From contig NZ_GL831112.1 of NCBI RefSeq assembly GCF_000188295.1, positions 808,034 to 836,344 on the forward strand: 28,311 bases of DNA, given 5' to 3'. How positions within the stretch are numbered: the first letter of the stretch is position 1; every line of letters begins with the position of its first letter. The translations under genes and the position numbers were made by a program. Shown in pieces: positions 18,811 through 26,017 of this stretch. The notes below the pieces were generated by a model. It was not told the DNA's origin, did no database searches, and worked only from the letters and a program-made list of their open reading frames with translations. The DNA is from Streptococcus vestibularis ATCC 49124. Its GTDB lineage: Bacteria > Bacillota > Bacilli > Lactobacillales > Streptococcaceae.

Positions 18811-19565
18811 CAGCTATTGTAGAACTCAAAGATGCGACTGTTAAGGTCAATAACGGTTTTAACACCGAAAAAACCATCCTGGACCATGTCAACCTTACCA
18901 TTAGAGAAGGTGATTTTATTACCATTCTTGGTGGAAATGGTGCCGGGAAATCAACCCTCTTCAACGTCATTGCAGGGACCCTCATGTTGACCAGTGGTCA
19001 GATTTTCATCTTGGGTGAGGATGTTACGTCTCTCCCTGCTGAGAAGCGTGCGAAGTACCTCTCACGAGTCTTCCAAGATCCTAAAATGGGGACAGCTCCT
19101 CGTATGACCGTTGCAGAAAACCTCTTGATTGCCAAATACCGTGGCGAAAAACGAGGCCTTAAATCACGCCAAATTCATCTCTACACAGAGGAATTTCAAG
19201 GTCTGATTGAACGTATTAGTAATGGTTTAGAAAAGCACCTAGAAACACCAGCAGGTCTTCTATCAGGTGGTCAGCGCCAAGCCCTTAGCCTTTTAATGGC
19301 AACTCTTAAACGTCCTGAGCTCTTGCTCTTAGATGAGCACACCGCAGCCTTGGATCCTAAGACAAGTGTGGCTCTTATGGAGTTGACTGATGAGTTTGTG
19401 ACGGGCGACCATCTTACAGCCTTAATGATTACCCATCACATGGAAGATGCTCTTAAATATGGGAACCGTCTTATCGTTATGAAGGATGGACAAATCATTA
19501 AAGATCTTACCAAGGAAGAAAAGGATCAATTGGATATCACAGACTACTATGCTATGTTCGAGTAG
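18807..19565 (+). CDS. ABC importer ATP-binding protein (TrpZ-like)
   Basis: The 252-residue ATPase energises the importer. It has Walker A GGNGAGKST (42-50), Q-loop FQDPKMGTAPR (near 89), signature LSGGQRQAL (152-160), Walker B ELLLLDEHTAALDP with catalytic Glu177, and the switch His210 in MITHHMED. The His in DEHTAALD is typical of this subfamily rather than the usual Pro/Ala. Its ATG overlaps the permease stop (ATGA at 18807-18810), showing translational coupling. A terminator follows at 19598. Both membrane-side components are intact even though the binding-protein gene is broken. Confidence 0.92.
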   Translation: MTAIVELKDATVKVNNGFNTEKTILDHVNLTIREGDFITILGGNGAGKSTLFNVIAGTLMLTSGQIFILGEDVTSLPAEKRAKYLSRVFQDPKMGTAPRMTVAENLLIAKYRGEKRGLKSRQIHLYTEEFQGLIERISNGLEKHLETPAGLLSGGQRQALSLLMATLKRPELLLLDEHTAALDPKTSVALMELTDEFVTGDHLTALMITHHMEDALKYGNRLIVMKDGQIIKDLTKEEKDQLDITDYYAMFE

Positions 19566-19597
19566 GCCCAGATTGACTCTAAATTGTAAAATAAGCT

Positions 19598-19632
19598 AAA
19601 AAGTTGTATACTTAAAGAGTATGCAACTTTTT
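19598..19632 (+). terminator. Intrinsic terminator after the ABC importer operon
   Basis: AAAAAGTTGTATACT (19598-19612) pairs with AGTATGCAACTTTTT (19618-19632), 15 pairs with one wobble and a TAAAG loop, T-rich end. Confidence 0.85.
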
Positions 19633-19744
19633 GTTGTGGCCTGTAAATCGACAAGGAGACTGTTCGCACGAACGTTCAGCTTCTTGGACCGTCTGTAAAA
19701 ATAGGCTCTAGAAGAGAGTCAAACTAAAAAGGAGAAAAACAAGC

Positions 19745-21406
19745 ATGAGCGATATTAAAATTATTGCCCTAGGTGGAGTGCGTGAAAATGCTAAAAACCT
19801 CTATATTGTTGAAATTAACGACTCTATCTTTATCTTGGATGCTGGTCTAAAGTATCCTGAAAATGAACAACTAGGTGTTGACTTTGTCATTCCTAACTTA
19901 GATTACTTGATTGAAAATAGAGATCGTATCCAAGGGATTTTCTTGACGCACGGACATGCTGATGCCATTGGTGCCCTACCTTATATCTTGCAAGACGTCA
20001 AAGTACCGGTCTTTGGGTCATCACTTACTATTGAGTTGGCTAAGCTTTTTGTAAAAAATGCTGGCGTTAAGAAATTCAATAACTTCCATGTTATTGACGC
20101 AGAAACTGAAATTGAATTTGAAGATGCAGTGGTCTCATTCTTTAAGACAACTCACTCTATCCCAGAATCAATGGGGATTGTTCTTGGCACGGACCGAGGC
20201 AATATTGTCTATACTGGTGATTTCAAGTTTGACCAGGCTGCTCGCCCTTACTACAAAACTGATTTAAGTCGCTTGGCTGAAATCGGTCGAGAAGGTGTCT
20301 TGGCACTCTTGTCAGACTCAGCAAATGCGACAAGTACTGAACAAACAGCTTCTGAAGCAGAGGTTGGCCAAGAGATTGACCAAGTTATTGCTGATGCAGA
20401 GGGACGTGTTATTGTTGCTGCAGTTGCCTCAAACTTGGTACGTATTCAACAAGTCTTCGATTCAGCTGCTGATCACGGACGTCGCGTTGTTCTTACTGGT
20501 TTTGACGTAGAAAATATTGTCCGTACAGCCATCCGTCTTAAAAAATTGACTGTGGAGCATGAAAAACTTATTGTCAAACCAAAAGACATGAACAAGTTTG
20601 AAGACCACGAGTTGATTATCCTTGAAAATGGTCGTATGGGTGAACCAATCGATGGCCTCCAAAAGATGGCCGTTGGTCGTCACCGTTACGTTCAAATTAA
20701 GGATGGAGATCTGGTTTATATCGTAACAACTCCAAGCATTGCTAAGGAAGCTGTAGTGGCACGTGTTAACAACGCTATCTATAAGGCTGGTGGAACTGTT
20801 AAGATGATTACGCAGAGCCTTCGTGTATCTGGACATGCCAATGCTCGTGAACTTCAATTGATGATTAACCTCCTTCGTCCACAGTATCTCTTCCCTGTCC
20901 AAGGTGAGTACCGTGACCTTCAAGCCCATGCAGAGTTAGCCTTGGAAGTTGGTATTCTTCCAGAAAACATTTATATCGTTAAACGCGGTGACATCATGCA
21001 CTTGTCAGAGGATCAAGGTTTCCTTCATGAAGGAGCTGTTCCAGCCGGTGATGTTATGATTGACGGTAATGCCATCGGTGATGTGGGTAATATCGTCCTT
21101 CGTGACCGCAAGGTCTTGTCTGAAGATGGTATCTTTATCGTAGCTATCACTGTTAACAAGAAGGAACGTAAGATTGTCTCTAAAGCGCGTGTGAATACAC
21201 GTGGGTTCGTTTATGTGAAGAAGAGCCGTGACATTCTCCGTGAGGCTGCTGACATTGTCAATGCTACCGTTGAAAATTACTTGGCAGGAGACAGCTTTGA
21301 TTGGGGTGAACTTAAAGGTGCCGTCCGAGACGATGTAGCTAAGTTCCTCTTTGACCAAACTAAACGTCGCCCAGCGATTCTTCCAGTAGTCATGGAAGTA
21401 CGTTAA
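19745..21406 (+). CDS. rnjB: Ribonuclease J2
   Basis: RNase J proteins are metallo-beta-lactamase-fold nucleases that mature and degrade mRNA; J2 forms a complex with J1. The 553-residue protein has the MBL domain with a beta-CASP insert and the C-terminal RNase J domain. I call it J2 because active-site motifs are degraded. The HxHxDH motif reads HGHADA (His69, His71, Asp73, Ala74), SDSANAT replaces SDSTNAE, and PVQGEYR (Gln386) replaces PIHGEYR of J1. It follows a 110-base leader with a small inverted repeat (GTTCGCACGAAC, near 19663-19674) and an AAAAAGGAG ribosome site. I recall that in pneumococcus too this gene is next to estA. Confidence 0.88.
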   Translation: MSDIKIIALGGVRENAKNLYIVEINDSIFILDAGLKYPENEQLGVDFVIPNLDYLIENRDRIQGIFLTHGHADAIGALPYILQDVKVPVFGSSLTIELAKLFVKNAGVKKFNNFHVIDAETEIEFEDAVVSFFKTTHSIPESMGIVLGTDRGNIVYTGDFKFDQAARPYYKTDLSRLAEIGREGVLALLSDSANATSTEQTASEAEVGQEIDQVIADAEGRVIVAAVASNLVRIQQVFDSAADHGRRVVLTGFDVENIVRTAIRLKKLTVEHEKLIVKPKDMNKFEDHELIILENGRMGEPIDGLQKMAVGRHRYVQIKDGDLVYIVTTPSIAKEAVVARVNNAIYKAGGTVKMITQSLRVSGHANARELQLMINLLRPQYLFPVQGEYRDLQAHAELALEVGILPENIYIVKRGDIMHLSEDQGFLHEGAVPAGDVMIDGNAIGDVGNIVLRDRKVLSEDGIFIVAITVNKKERKIVSKARVNTRGFVYVKKSRDILREAADIVNATVENYLAGDSFDWGELKGAVRDDVAKFLFDQTKRRPAILPVVMEVR

Positions 21407-21492
21407 TCATTGATTTTACATTAAGAGTGTGAGCGTCTCGCTTGCATTCATCGAAGTAGAGGTAAATCTCGACAAGATTTTCTTCTTAAAGC

Positions 21493-21518
21493 AGAAGCTG
21501 GGATACCCCAGCTTTTCT
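21493..21518 (+). terminator. Intrinsic terminator between rnjB and estA
   Basis: AAGCTGGG (21495-21502), ATAC loop, CCCAGCTT (21507-21514) followed by TTCT. The stem is GC-rich but the tail is short, so some read-through into estA is likely. A weaker hairpin (GTGAGCG-TCT-CGCTTGC, 21429-21445) lies upstream in the same 135-base gap. Confidence 0.7.
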
Positions 21519-21541
21519 GACGTTTAGAAAGGAAAATATAA

Positions 21542-22324
21542 ATGGCTTTTTTTCAAATTGAATACTCATCAGACGTTCTAGGGCAATACCGCCAAGTAGA
21601 TGTTATCTATCCGGATCGTGATCAGATTGCTGAAAGGGAAAGTGATATGGATATTCCGGTTCTCTATCTCCTTCATGGCATGGGGGGCAATCATAATTCT
21701 TGGGCCTTCCGTACCAATATTCAGCGTCTCCTTCGTAAGACTAATCTCATCGTTATTATGCCTAACACGGAAAACGGCTGGTATACAAATACCAACTACG
21801 GGGTTAAGTATTACGATGCCATTGCTAAGGAGCTTCCTCAAGTTATGCAACGTTTCTTCCCTAGTATGACTAAGAAGCGTGAAAAGACCTTTATCGCTGG
21901 ACTTTCTATGGGTGGCTATGGTTCTTTCAAACTAGCCTTAACGACAAATAACTTTGCTTGTGCAGGTTCCTTCTCTGGTGCCCTTGGATTATCAGCGGAG
22001 ATGATTACAGATGAGACGAGTGAGTCTAAGGAATACTGGCAAGGTGTCTTTGGCGATTTGGAAGGAAAAGACATTGAGCAGCATAAAATGGTTAACCTAG
22101 CCAAGCAACATGACAAGAAAACCAAATTCTTTGCCTGGTGTGGTCTTGAGGATTTCCTTTTTGACTCTCAAAACAAAGCAGTAGCTGATTTGAAAGCTCT
22201 TGGTTTGGACATTGACTACCGCACGGACCATGGAAGACATGAGTGGTATTATTGGGAAAAACAACTAGAAGCCTATTTAGAATGGTTACCTATTGATTAC
22301 ATTAAAGAAGAACGTTTATCTTAA
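21542..22324 (+). CDS. estA: Tributyrin esterase
   Basis: A cytosolic serine esterase acting on short-chain acyl esters; EstA of S. thermophilus and related dairy cocci makes flavour esters. The 260-residue alpha/beta-hydrolase has the nucleophile elbow GLSMGGYGS with Ser122, the oxyanion region [12 protein letters not shown] near residue 45, an Asp in GLEDFLFD near 200 and the catalytic His233 in GRHEWYYW. No signal peptide is present. The ribosome site AAAGGAA is 7 bases before the ATG. It follows rnjB by 135 bases with a modest terminator between; I see no good promoter of its own, so it may depend on read-through. Confidence 0.93.
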   Translation: MAFFQIEYSSDVLGQYRQVDVIYPDRDQIAERESDMDIPVLYLLHGMGGNHNSWAFRTNIQRLLRKTNLIVIMPNTENGWYTNTNYGVKYYDAIAKELPQVMQRFFPSMTKKREKTFIAGLSMGGYGSFKLALTTNNFACAGSFSGALGLSAEMITDETSESKEYWQGVFGDLEGKDIEQHKMVNLAKQHDKKTKFFAWCGLEDFLFDSQNKAVADLKALGLDIDYRTDHGRHEWYYWEKQLEAYLEWLPIDYIKEERLS

Positions 22325-22405
22325 TTGGTCAAGTATGTAACATCTTATCAAAGAGATGATAAAAGCTTAAAGTGATATTTTTTACTTTTTAGAACTATTA
22401 GAGCA

Positions 22406-22414
22406 TGATATACT
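22406..22414 (+). promoter_or_regulatory. Extended -10 promoter of the matrixin operon
   Basis: TG-A-TATACT, five of six matches with TG extension. The -35 region (TTTTTA) is weak. The ribosome site follows about 20 bases downstream. Confidence 0.55.
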
Positions 22415-22443
22415 AGGGGAAGTTTCGAAAAGGAGGCTCTGTA

Positions 22444-23163
22444 TTGAAAAAATTATTGAGAGTAATCTTCTATATTCCCAAACTTCTTTTACAATTTATA
22501 TGGAATCTTATTTGGGCTATTTTTAAACTTGCCCTTATCCTAACCATAGTTGGTTATGGACTTATCTATTATGCTAATAACTCTTCAAGTACCTTAGCTA
22601 CAAACATTAACCAAGCCTTTCGACAAGTTGAGCTAGGTTTTAGTGGGACCAATGCAAGTGATGTTAAAAAGGTTGTTTCAAACCTATCGACGACAGATAC
22701 AATTCCTGAGTCTAATGGAGCTAGATGGGCGCAAAATACAGCCAGTATCTATATTCAGTCCACGGATGAGACCTTGGTAGCTGCCTATAAGGAAGCTATC
22801 ACCGACTGGAATAACACGGGTGCTTTCATCTTTACTTTAACTGATGATGCTTCAACAGCTGACATTGTTGCGACTGACTATTCCGATGCGAATTCACAGG
22901 CAGCTGGTCTAGCGGACAGTCAGACTAATGTTTTAACAAATCGTATCACTCATGTGGATGTTAAGTTGAATCGTTATTTCCTCTTGAATAGTGATTTTGG
23001 TTATACTCACAAGCGTATTGTGAATACGGCTGAGCACGAATTGGGGCATGCCATCGGCTTAGATCACGATGACTCTAAGACATCCGTTATGCAATCAGCT
23101 GGATCTTATTACGGGATTCAACAGGTGGATATTGATACGGTCCATGCTCTTTATGCTAATTAA
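22444..23163 (+). CDS. Membrane-anchored matrixin-type zinc metalloprotease
   Basis: A 239-residue protein with a basic N terminus and one long hydrophobic segment (about residues 10-40) that should anchor it with the catalytic domain outside. The zinc motif is HELGHAIGLDH (His198, Glu199, His202, His208), followed by SVMQ with Met216 as the Met-turn. This is the arrangement of matrixins (family M10A). The start is TTG at 22444: AAAAGGAGG ends 7 bases upstream and no ATG lies nearby in frame. It is 12 bases upstream of a small membrane-protein gene, so the two are probably co-translated. The substrate is unknown; I see no prodomain cysteine switch. Confidence 0.85.
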   Translation: MKKLLRVIFYIPKLLLQFIWNLIWAIFKLALILTIVGYGLIYYANNSSSTLATNINQAFRQVELGFSGTNASDVKKVVSNLSTTDTIPESNGARWAQNTASIYIQSTDETLVAAYKEAITDWNNTGAFIFTLTDDASTADIVATDYSDANSQAAGLADSQTNVLTNRITHVDVKLNRYFLLNSDFGYTHKRIVNTAEHELGHAIGLDHDDSKTSVMQSAGSYYGIQQVDIDTVHALYAN

Positions 23164-23175
23164 GTAGGAGCTGTC

Positions 23176-23547
23176 ATGCACTATTTGAAACGCCTTGCTA
23201 GACGTTACCCTATGCAAACCTTCCTTTTTCTTTTCAATGCTGGGGTCTTTACTTGGTTGCAAACAACAGGAACTATGATTGCCAATCGTTTGGGCTTATC
23301 AAGTGATGGCATTTGGATTTATATTCCCACTTGGGTAAAAATGCTGACTAGTCATTCCATAGAGAGTATTCAAACCCTTTACGGTGCTTCTGGATGGAGT
23401 TGGCTAATCACCTCTATGATTCTTACTTGGCTCTTGACTTTTCTGAGAGGTCTCATGAGAGCAGTGATTCTCATTCTGATAGTTGGTCTTGGCTTATGGT
23501 TAGTCTATCGACACTTTGAACTTTTACAAAATCTAAAACTGTCCTGA
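23176..23547 (+). CDS. Small membrane protein downstream of the matrixin
   Basis: A 123-residue protein with two to three hydrophobic helices (roughly 13-33, 72-90 and 93-110), a basic start (MHYLKRLARRYPMQ) and no family I recognise. GTAGGAG lies 5 bases before the ATG, and the gene follows the protease by 12 bases and shares its transcript. The pattern suggests a rhomboid-fragment-like or generic membrane partner, but this is a guess. The stop codon lies in the loop of the terminator hairpin that follows. Confidence 0.75.
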   Translation: MHYLKRLARRYPMQTFLFLFNAGVFTWLQTTGTMIANRLGLSSDGIWIYIPTWVKMLTSHSIESIQTLYGASGWSWLITSMILTWLLTFLRGLMRAVILILIVGLGLWLVYRHFELLQNLKLS

Positions 23548-23561
23548 TGGGCAGTTTTTTT
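23535..23561 (+). terminator. Intrinsic terminator overlapping the end of the membrane-protein gene
   Basis: AAAACTGTCC (23535-23544), TGAT loop, GGGCAGTTTT (23549-23558), one wobble, then more T. The loop contains the TGA stop codon of the upstream gene. Confidence 0.85.
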
Positions 23562-23594
23562 GAGTTATTAGGTCATTTATTTTATGAAGAAATA

Positions 23595-23603
23595 TGATAT
23601 AAT
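23595..23603 (+). promoter_or_regulatory. Extended -10 promoter of the flavodoxin gene
   Basis: TG-A-TATAAT, perfect extended -10, about 20 bases upstream of the ribosome site. No clear -35. Confidence 0.6.
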
Positions 23604-23632
23604 ATAGCTAATTTATTATTTTGGAGGACATT

Positions 23633-24076
23633 ATGGCTTTAGCAAAAATCGTTTATGCCAGTATGACCGGTAACACGGAAGAAATCGCAGATATCGTTGC
23701 CAAAAAATTGGAAGAATTGGGTCACACTGTAGATGTAGACGAGTGTACAACGGTTGATGCCGCTGATTTTGAAGATGCGGACATCTGTATTGTAGCGACT
23801 TACACTTATGGTGATGGGGAGTTGCCAGATGAAATCGTTGACTTTTACGAAGATTTGGCTGATCTCGATTTGTCAGGCAAGATTTTCGGTGTTGTAGGTT
23901 CAGGAGATACTTTCTACGATTATTTCTGTAAATCAGTTGATGAATTTGAAACACAATTCACCTTTACTGGTGCAACTAAAGGTGCGGATAGTGTCAAAGT
24001 TGACCTTTCTGCTGAAGATGAAGATATCGAAAACCTCGAAGCTTTCGCTGAAAAAGTTTCAGAAGCATTAGCATAA
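23633..24076 (+). CDS. Flavodoxin
   Basis: A small FMN electron carrier. The 147-residue, very acidic protein has the phosphate-binding loop SMTGNTEE (residues 10-17), TYTYGDGELPDE near 58-69 and GSGDTFYDYFC near 90 for the isoalloxazine ring, all in the order of short-chain flavodoxins. The start at 23633 is fixed by GGAGG at 23623-23627; the TTG at 23621 is part of that ribosome site. Its redox partners are not in the window. A hairpin after the stop only partly ends transcription, so the CLC gene 50 bases downstream may share this promoter. Confidence 0.93.
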   Translation: MALAKIVYASMTGNTEEIADIVAKKLEELGHTVDVDECTTVDAADFEDADICIVATYTYGDGELPDEIVDFYEDLADLDLSGKIFGVVGSGDTFYDYFCKSVDEFETQFTFTGATKGADSVKVDLSAEDEDIENLEAFAEKVSEALA

Positions 24077-24078
24077 GA

Positions 24079-24103
24079 AAAAGCAGAGTAAAGTCTGCTT
24101 TTA
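24079..24103 (+). terminator. Weak hairpin terminator after flavodoxin
   Basis: AAAAGCAGA (24079-24087), GTAAAG loop, TCTGCTTTT (24094-24102). The T tail is only the 3' arm, so read-through into the CLC gene is plausible. Confidence 0.6.
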
Positions 24104-24126
24104 TTGTAGTCAAAAATGGAGTTTTT

Positions 24127-25662
24127 ATGAATGAAATAGAAAGAGATTTTAGGACGCAATCTCAACATCTCCTTTGGTCCGTTTGGCGTGGGCTCTTAGT
24201 CGGTGTGGCTGCAGGTGCAGTCGTTAGCTTCTTTCGTTGGTTAATTGCTAAAGGGGCCCAAATCTCGGTATCCATTTATCAAGACGCCCTGCACAATCCA
24301 GTCCTTATTTTAGAAATTGTCTTTGTCAATTTGGTCTTTGCTATTTTAATTGGTTATCTCATTAAGCAGGAAAAAGACATCAAGGGATCAGGGATTCCTC
24401 ATGTTGAAGGGGAACTGATGGGGCTCTTACATCCGTCTTGGTGGTCAGTTTTATGGCGTAAGTTCCTAGGAGGTGTTCTTGGGATTTCAATGGGACTGAT
24501 GTTGGGTCGTGAGGGGCCTAGTATTCAACTAGGTGCCATGACTGCTAAGGGATTAGCCGAGGGACTTAAGCTCTCTGCGCGTGAGAAGCGCGTCTTGATT
24601 GCTGCAGGAGCAGCAGCAGGGTTATCGGCTGCCTTCAATGCCCCAATTGCAGGTCTTCTATTTGTCGTCGAAGAAGTCTATCATCATTTCTCTCGTCATG
24701 TTTGGGTGACAGCTTTAACGGCATCATTAGTAGCCAATGCTGTTTCCCTACGCATCTTTGGCCAGGTACCAGTCCTTGCTATGAAAGAAAAATTACCCGT
24801 ATTTCCTTTGAAAGATTATTGGATTCTTATTGTCTTGGGGATTTTTCTAGGTGTGCTTGGATACGGTTATGAGTGGGTTGTCTTACGTATTGGTAAGGTC
24901 TACCAAGGGTTAGGAAAAATCTTCCACTTGCCATCTCATTTTCATGGCCTTTTGGCAGTTCTGTTTATCATTCCTATAGGCCTCTATTTTCCACATCTTT
25001 TAGGTGGTGGGAATGAATTGATTCTTGCCTTAAATGGTTTACATCCTGCTCTAACTGTGGCTATCCTCTATTTGGCTATTCGCTTTATTTGGAGTATGTT
25101 GTCATTCGGGTCAGGTTTTCCTGGTGGTATTTTCCTTCCGATTTTGACTCTCGGTGCTCTCTCTGGTAGCGTTTTTGCGGCAGCTTTTGAAAATTTAGGT
25201 TTCTTGGATTCGACTCAGTTCCCCATCTTCATCATCTTAGGCATGGCAGGTTATTTTGGTGCAGTATCCAAGGCTCCACTGACTGCGATGATTTTGGTGA
25301 CTGAGATGGTAGGGGATCTTCACCAGTTAATGACAATTGGTGTCGTGACCCTAATTGCCTATCTGGTCATGGATTTCATGGGAGGAGAACCTGTCTATGA
25401 AGCCATGCTTCACAATCTAATCGCTCACGAACCAAAGCAAGTTGATAAAATACCGACGATGATTGACTTACCAGTTACAGACAGTCTAGCCGGTCGATTG
25501 GTTAAGGATTTAACCTTACCTGATGGGGTTTTGATTTCCACTCAGATTTTTCAAGACCAGTCTGAAGTTGTTCATGGAGACACACGTCTAAAAGCAGGAG
25601 CAACCCTGTATCTGGTTGTTAATGAAAGTAATATCAGTCAGGTAAGAAAACTCTTTTTATAA
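24127..25662 (+). CDS. CLC-type Cl-/H+ antiporter with C-terminal TrkA_C domain
   Basis: A 511-residue membrane protein of the CLC family. It has all three anion-filter motifs: GSGIPH (87-92, Ser88), GREGPS (127-132, gating Glu129) and GSGFPGGIFLP near 325. The Tyr in EPVYEAML matches the central tyrosine of E. coli ClcA. The VEEV at 181-184 supplies the inner proton glutamate, which marks exchangers rather than channels. The last 80 or so residues resemble a TrkA_C (RCK_C) ligand-binding domain, a common regulatory tail in Firmicutes CLCs. A GGAG site lies 5 bases before the ATG. It likely supports acid resistance or chloride balance. It differs clearly from the second CLC at 26018. Confidence 0.92.
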   Translation: MNEIERDFRTQSQHLLWSVWRGLLVGVAAGAVVSFFRWLIAKGAQISVSIYQDALHNPVLILEIVFVNLVFAILIGYLIKQEKDIKGSGIPHVEGELMGLLHPSWWSVLWRKFLGGVLGISMGLMLGREGPSIQLGAMTAKGLAEGLKLSAREKRVLIAAGAAAGLSAAFNAPIAGLLFVVEEVYHHFSRHVWVTALTASLVANAVSLRIFGQVPVLAMKEKLPVFPLKDYWILIVLGIFLGVLGYGYEWVVLRIGKVYQGLGKIFHLPSHFHGLLAVLFIIPIGLYFPHLLGGGNELILALNGLHPALTVAILYLAIRFIWSMLSFGSGFPGGIFLPILTLGALSGSVFAAAFENLGFLDSTQFPIFIILGMAGYFGAVSKAPLTAMILVTEMVGDLHQLMTIGVVTLIAYLVMDFMGGEPVYEAMLHNLIAHEPKQVDKIPTMIDLPVTDSLAGRLVKDLTLPDGVLISTQIFQDQSEVVHGDTRLKAGATLYLVVNESNISQVRKLFL

Positions 25663-25671
25663 GCAATTCAA

Positions 25672-25705
25672 TGGCTTGAGGCTCTTTTGTCCTCAGGTCA
25701 TTTTT
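25672..25705 (+). terminator. Terminator after the first CLC gene
   Basis: TGGCTTGAGG (25672-25681) pairs with CCTCAGGTCA (25691-25700), 10 pairs with two wobbles, then TTTTT. The T tract merges with the extended -10 of the next gene. Confidence 0.75.
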
Positions 25706-25713
25706 GTTATAAT
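25705..25713 (+). promoter_or_regulatory. Extended -10 promoter of aroQ-clcF
   Basis: TG-T-TATAAT with TTTTGT (25685-25690) at 17-base spacing. It overlaps the end of the preceding terminator and leaves only about 15-20 bases of leader, too short for a fluoride riboswitch. Confidence 0.65.
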
Positions 25714-25735
25714 GAAGAGAAAAAAGGAGGTCAGT

Positions 25736-26008
25736 ATGGACTTAAATGAGATTCGCCAACAGATTGACACCGTTGATAATGAGATCGTGGCTTTGTTGGA
25801 AGAACGTATGAAATTGGTAACTCGAGTAAGTGCTTATAAACAACGCACTGGAAAGGCAATTTATGATCCTGAGCGTGAGCAGGCCTTGCTGAATAAAGTA
25901 GCAGCGAGTGTTACAAATCCAGAATACCAAGAGGCTATCGTAGCGAGTTTTGCGGATATTATGAAGCACTCACGTACTTATCAAGCAGGTAAGCTTGAAG
26001 GAAAGTAG
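25736..26008 (+). CDS. Chorismate mutase, AroQ type
   Basis: Rearranges chorismate to prephenate for phenylalanine and tyrosine synthesis. The 90-residue all-helical protein keeps the AroQ active-site set at the E. coli positions minus four: Arg7, Arg24, Lys35, Asp44, Arg47, Glu48, with a Gln near 83. It is a stand-alone domain, not fused to prephenate dehydratase or DAHP synthase. The ATG at 25736 has AAAAAAGGAGG 5 bases upstream; a longer in-frame start at 25676 would run through the promoter and terminator. It is 9 bases from the following CLC gene, so the two share a transcript. Confidence 0.92.
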   Translation: MDLNEIRQQIDTVDNEIVALLEERMKLVTRVSAYKQRTGKAIYDPEREQALLNKVAASVTNPEYQEAIVASFADIMKHSRTYQAGKLEGK

Positions 26009-26017
26009 GCTACTAAA

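Noticed and set aside
19621..19698. A 25-codon frame before rnjB starting MQLFVVACK
   Set aside because: It starts inside the terminator stem of the previous operon and has no ribosome site.
25663..26017. Fluoride riboswitch controlling the CLC-F gene
   Set aside because: The leader before chorismate mutase is only about 15-20 bases and the gap before the CLC-F gene is 9 bases, leaving no room for one.
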